From CALLPQ01 sp038531745 (GTDB taxonomy: Bacteria; Pseudomonadota; Alphaproteobacteria; Caulobacterales; Parvularculaceae), in the NCBI GenBank assembly GCA_038531745.1, contig JBCBBJ010000011.1, positions 44,770 to 108,769 on the forward strand: a stretch of DNA of 64,000 nucleotides, given 5' to 3'. Below are positions 60,968 to 64,000 of this stretch, one piece after another. The notes under the pieces were generated by a model. It searched no databases, was not told the origin of the DNA, and saw nothing but the letters and a program-made list of their open reading frames with translations. The position numbers and the translations under genes are program-made. How positions within the stretch are numbered: the stretch's first letter is position 1; each line of letters starts with the position of its first letter.

Positions 60968-62332
60968 ATGAGTTCAGCCATGGTACGCCGCGCCACGAGC
61001 CCAATGCCCTTTGATACAATCCCCACAGGCCACATCCCTTCGAAACGACCGGAGGCCTTACGCGAAGCATTTCATGAGGTGCGCCGGCATACGCTCACCC
61101 TTGCCGATCCTCTCTCCCATGAAGATTGGATGTTGCAATCCATGGAGGAGGCGAGCCCGATCAAGTGGCATCTGGCCCATTCAAGCTGGTTTTTTGAAAC
61201 TTTTATCCTTGAGCCCAATCTTGATGAATATACTTGTTTCCATACAGACTTTAGATTCCTTTTCAATTCCTACTATCAGCAAGTGGGCGCCATGCATCAG
61301 CGCGCCGAACGTGGCTTGTTATCGCGGCCTGCCGCTCGCGATGTGCTGGCGTACCGGGCCCATGTGGATGCGTCTATGGATGAGTTGTTCTGCGCGCCTG
61401 CGTCCGGCGATCTGCCAGAGCTTGCCAACCTGGTGACACTCGGCATTGCCCACGAGCAACAGCATCAGGAGTTGATGCAGACCGATATTCTGCACGCTTT
61501 TTATCAAAACCGCCTATTGCCCGCCGCCTATTCGGACCCCGCGGCAACGTCAGAGCCCGCCAACGCGCCTCATCAGTCACACGCGGGCGGGGCAAGCGCG
61601 CCCGCCTGGGTGCCGTTTGAGGGGGGGCTGGTGGAAGTTGGTGCGGATGGAGCTGATTTTGCCTTCGATAATGAATATCCGCGTCACAGATTCTGGCTGA
61701 ACCCGTTCGAGCTTTCCGCTGATCTTGTAACCAACCGCGACTATCTGGGGTTCATGGCGGCCGGGGGCTATGAGGATCCGCAATATTGGCTGTCCGACGG
61801 TTGGGCCCAGGTTCAGGGCAAACGCTGGACCGCCCCGCTCTATTGGCACCAATTAGGGGAGGGTGAACCCTGGCAGCAGTTTGGGCTTTTTGGCGCGCGG
61901 CCGCTCGATCTTGATGCCCCGGTGCGCCATGTTTCCTATTATGAGGCGGCGGCTTACGCGGCCTGGGCCGGGGCGTATTTGCCCACTGAAATCGAATGGG
62001 AGGTTGCCGCCGCCGCGCAACCGATAGAGGGGCGTTTTCTTGAGGACGGCAAACCTGGCCATTGGCGTGACCCGCTGGCCGGAACAAAAGGACCCGTGCG
62101 CCATCTTTACGGAACGGTCTGGGAATGGACCATGAGCCCCTATGCGGCTTACCCCGGCTATAAGCCCGCGGGCGGCGCCATTGGCGAATATAATGGCAAG
62201 TTCATGTCGAGCCAGATGGTCCTGCGCGGCGGGTCAAGCGCCACGCCAGCCGGCCATGTGCGGGCCACCTATCGCAATTTCTTTCCTCCCGACGCCCGCT
62301 GGCAGATATCCGGCATTCGCCTTGCGCGCTGA
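60968..62332 (+). CDS. egtB: ergothioneine biosynthesis sulfoxide synthase EgtB
   Basis: Non-haem iron enzyme of 454 residues that joins cysteine or gamma-glutamylcysteine to hercynine. The DinB-like N-terminal half supplies the iron histidines in IKWHLAHSSWFFE and AHEQQHQELMQTD. The C-terminal formylglycine-enzyme-like half includes RHVSYYEAAAYAAWAG, LPTEIEWEVAA and VLRGGSSATPAGHVRATYRNFF. Its usual partner egtD is not beside it. Ergothioneine is a thiol antioxidant. Confidence 0.93.
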   Translation: MSSAMVRRATSPMPFDTIPTGHIPSKRPEALREAFHEVRRHTLTLADPLSHEDWMLQSMEEASPIKWHLAHSSWFFETFILEPNLDEYTCFHTDFRFLFNSYYQQVGAMHQRAERGLLSRPAARDVLAYRAHVDASMDELFCAPASGDLPELANLVTLGIAHEQQHQELMQTDILHAFYQNRLLPAAYSDPAATSEPANAPHQSHAGGASAPAWVPFEGGLVEVGADGADFAFDNEYPRHRFWLNPFELSADLVTNRDYLGFMAAGGYEDPQYWLSDGWAQVQGKRWTAPLYWHQLGEGEPWQQFGLFGARPLDLDAPVRHVSYYEAAAYAAWAGAYLPTEIEWEVAAAAQPIEGRFLEDGKPGHWRDPLAGTKGPVRHLYGTVWEWTMSPYAAYPGYKPAGGAIGEYNGKFMSSQMVLRGGSSATPAGHVRATYRNFFPPDARWQISGIRLAR

Positions 62333-62466
62333 GGCGCACATCAGCCTCCGTTTGGTTGACGGGGTCAGAGCGCGTGCCTCTCGTGCGCGGTGCCGGCGAA
62401 CTGCATTGCTATCTTCTCAAGGCCGGCGATGGCCTCTAAATTGGGCGCCAAACGCGGAGAAGAACC

Positions 62467-63291
62467 ATGAGCCAAACCCAGCCCGTTGTCCCGCAAAGCC
62501 CGGGGTTCAATATTCCAGACCCGGCAAGCCTTGAAAGCCTGAAAGGCAAGGTCAGTGAGGCGGAGTGGGCCGCACGCTGTGATCTGGCCGCAACCTATCG
62601 TCTCGCCGCGCTCTATGGGTGGGACGATATGATCTTCACCCATATCTCCGTGCGCTGCCCCGATGATGGCGATGCGCCGACATTTCTCATCAATCCGTAT
62701 GGGGTCTTTTTTGAGGAGATGACCGCCTCGGCGCTTCTCAAGGTTGACGTCAATGGCACGGTGATTGGCGAGACGCCCTATTTCTCCAACCCAGCCGGCT
62801 TCGTTATTCACAGTGCGCTGCATATGGCGCGCGATGATGCCCATTGCGTGCTTCATCTGCATACGCCCTATGGTGTTGCGGTTTCGGCGCAGCAAGATGG
62901 TCTGCGCCGTTACTCACAATTTGCCATGATCGTGCATGACGATATCGCTTATCATGATTATGAGGGGATCGCCACAGACCTTGATGAACGCGAACGCCTG
63001 ATTGAGGATATGGGCTCGCATGGTTTCCTGATCCTGCGCAATCATGGGACGCTTACCCTCGGGGCGAATTGCGCGACCGCGTTCCTGCGGATGTATTTTC
63101 TGGAGCAAGCCTGCCGCGCTCAAATTCTGGCGCAGTCCGATACCAAGCCCCCGCGTGAGGAACCCGAAGCCATGGCCAGCAAGGTTCTTGCCCAGGGCTC
63201 CCCGGCTTTTATCCCCGGTATTGGCGACAATCTTGCCTGGCCAGGGCTGGTGCGAAAATTGAACAGGGATAATCCCGGCTTTGATCAATAA
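62467..63291 (+). CDS. class II aldolase/adducin family protein
   Basis: A 274-residue protein of the fuculose-phosphate aldolase fold. The metal ligands are in HLHTPYG and LRNHGTL, with the expected spacing. TASALLKVDVNG and ITHISVR-like FTHISVRCPD are typical of the adducin-like branch whose substrates are mostly unknown. GGAGAAGAACC precedes the ATG. It stands 134 bases after egtB and may be separate. Confidence 0.85.
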   Translation: MSQTQPVVPQSPGFNIPDPASLESLKGKVSEAEWAARCDLAATYRLAALYGWDDMIFTHISVRCPDDGDAPTFLINPYGVFFEEMTASALLKVDVNGTVIGETPYFSNPAGFVIHSALHMARDDAHCVLHLHTPYGVAVSAQQDGLRRYSQFAMIVHDDIAYHDYEGIATDLDERERLIEDMGSHGFLILRNHGTLTLGANCATAFLRMYFLEQACRAQILAQSDTKPPREEPEAMASKVLAQGSPAFIPGIGDNLAWPGLVRKLNRDNPGFDQ

Positions 63292-63428
63292 CGCCTTTTG
63301 CCTGGCCGTTCGAAACAGCGTGCAACCCCGATCGGATTCCTAACCGGTCTCATGGGAAGACTGAGGGGCAAAATGGCAACCAACGCTTGCATTCCCGGGA
63401 CGCTTCGGCTACGCCCCAAAAATTCAAG

Positions 63429-63504
63429 GCCCCTATAGCTCAGCTGGTAGAGCAACTGATTTGTAATCAGTAGGTCCGTGGTTCGAGTCCGCGTGGGGGC
63501 ACCA
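63429..63504 (+). tRNA. tRNA-Thr (anticodon TGT)
   Basis: Full cloverleaf. The acceptor strands GCCCCTA (63429-63435) and TGGGGGC (63494-63500) pair with one G-T wobble. The D arm has AGCTCAGCTGGTAGAGC. The anticodon stem ACTGA/TCAGT frames the loop TTTGTAA, anticodon TGT. The T arm has GGTTCGAGTCC. The discriminator is A and CCA is encoded (63502-63504). The C-terminus of a recombinase frame on the other strand reads into it. Confidence 0.95.
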
Positions 63505-64000
63505 TTCCCGTTCAAAAGTTAGTACTTTTCGGCCCTTATCGTTTGAGTTTGACGCATCGAAAGCGATTGCCTGTTTGACGATGGCAGATTTGGGGCCTGT
63601 CAGTTTCAAGGTGCCCGTACCGGATTTTGATTTTTGAACATCTATTCGGGTGACGATTGAGCGTAGCCATGCTTTTGCGAAGGCACGGTCCGTTGGGTGG
63701 CGGAGACGGGTTTTCAAGGCATCTGCGAAGCGGTCTACGGTTTCTGGTGGCAGAGCTTTCAGTGTGCCGTTTTTTTCGTTTTCCAATAGAGTGCGTTGCT
63801 TCACGAGACTGTTGCGCTCATTTTGCAGTTTGCGGATATGGGATTGCAGTGACGGGTCATCATTGATGGTGTCGCCGGCAATCAGATCGTAAAGCCTGGT
63901 TAGTTTTTTATCATGGTTACGGATACCCGCCGTTAGCGCGTGGATGCGGTCCGCCAGATTGCGGCGCTTTTCCGTGGCTCGGTTCTACAGGATGGGGAGC
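63433..64000 (-). pseudogene. serine recombinase C-terminal part (runs off the window)
   Basis: C-terminal part of a large serine recombinase. NLADRIHALTAGIRNHDKKL, a charged coiled coil (LQNERNSLVKQRTLLENEKN), then FADALKTRLRHPTDRAFAKA and AWLRSIVTRIDV...LKLTGPKSAIV match the end of the resolvase-type family. The natural end is near VLTFEREW; from there the frame reads the antisense of the tRNA (SNHGPTDYKSVALP) and stops at 63433-63435. An in-frame TAG at 63985-63987 lies upstream, with a compatible frame beyond, so the gene may be broken; the rest is outside the window. Confidence 0.6.

Noticed and set aside
63285..63515. Short minus-strand frame containing a TTDLLITNQLLYQLSYRG stretch
   Set aside because: This is the antisense reading of the tRNA-Thr gene, a common false gene call.
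1..64000. CRISPR arrays, insertion sequences, rRNA genes, prophage
   Set aside because: I looked for regularly spaced repeats, transposase motifs, rRNA signatures and phage genes and saw none; only the recombinase at the right edge hints at a mobile element.

Overview
The window looks like chromosome of a free-living, probably marine, alphaproteobacterium. The pointers are ChpT with its histidine phosphotransferase motif, GapR (DUF2312), a split MetH, NrtR beside nadABC, a Kdo pathway pair (so lipopolysaccharide is present), two TonB-dependent receptors, and a palindromic repeat at 56402-56442 that I recognise from many alphaproteobacterial genomes. I cannot assign a genus from sequence alone.

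Layout. 1-6900: a possible gene start cut by the window edge, DUF2256, small secreted or Sel1-like proteins, a NUDIX hydrolase, a membrane-anchored M23 peptidase, then chpT and a stand-alone receiver protein. 7086-28778: a carbohydrate locus holding a GH42 beta-galactosidase, GlpR, GlpK, a GH36 alpha-galactosidase, GalT, GalK, GlpD, a TonB receptor frame broken by three stop codons, a sodium/solute symporter, a GH97 enzyme with the retaining alpha-galactosidase-type aspartate, then a deleted GH3 gene and a frameshifted sugar MFS transporter. 28823-35691: NAD synthesis (nadA, a membrane protein, nadB, nadC, a sulfotransferase-like gene) with the NrtR regulator and a tyrosine phosphatase upstream. 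35909-43146: HD hydrolase, mscL, lepA, DUF2059, two coupled lipid-linked-sugar transferases, DUF547. 43157-49612: a compact minus-strand run cysK, sseA, GNAT, metC, lipoprotein, TonB receptor. 49689-56279: M14 peptidase, cfa, phrB, divergent kdsD and kdsA, gapR. 56558-63291: LMW-PTP, GNAT-like transferase, metH N-terminal half, small membrane protein, nadK, egtB, class II aldolase. 63429-64000: tRNA-Thr followed by the C-terminal end of a serine recombinase on the opposite strand, the probable edge of an integrated element.

The most interesting proposal is that 7086-24684 is a galactosyl-glycerol system. Alpha- and beta-galactosidases, the galactose kinase and uridylyltransferase, and the glycerol kinase and glycerol-3-phosphate dehydrogenase are interleaved in one locus. 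Near-matching GlpR operator sequences lie before both glpK and glpD. Such a set would take a galactolipid head group (digalactosylglycerol) or an algal galactosylglycerol (floridoside type) to galactose-1-phosphate/UDP-galactose and dihydroxyacetone phosphate. galE and a glycerol facilitator are not in the window.

The 3' part of that locus is decaying: nonsense codons in the receptor, single-base deletions in GH3 and MFS, and loss of a whole GH3 domain. The symporter and GH97 enzyme beside them stay intact. Other regulatory signals readable in the DNA are an NrtR-type palindrome before nadA, a SahR-type palindrome before metH, and CtrA-type motifs near chpT.
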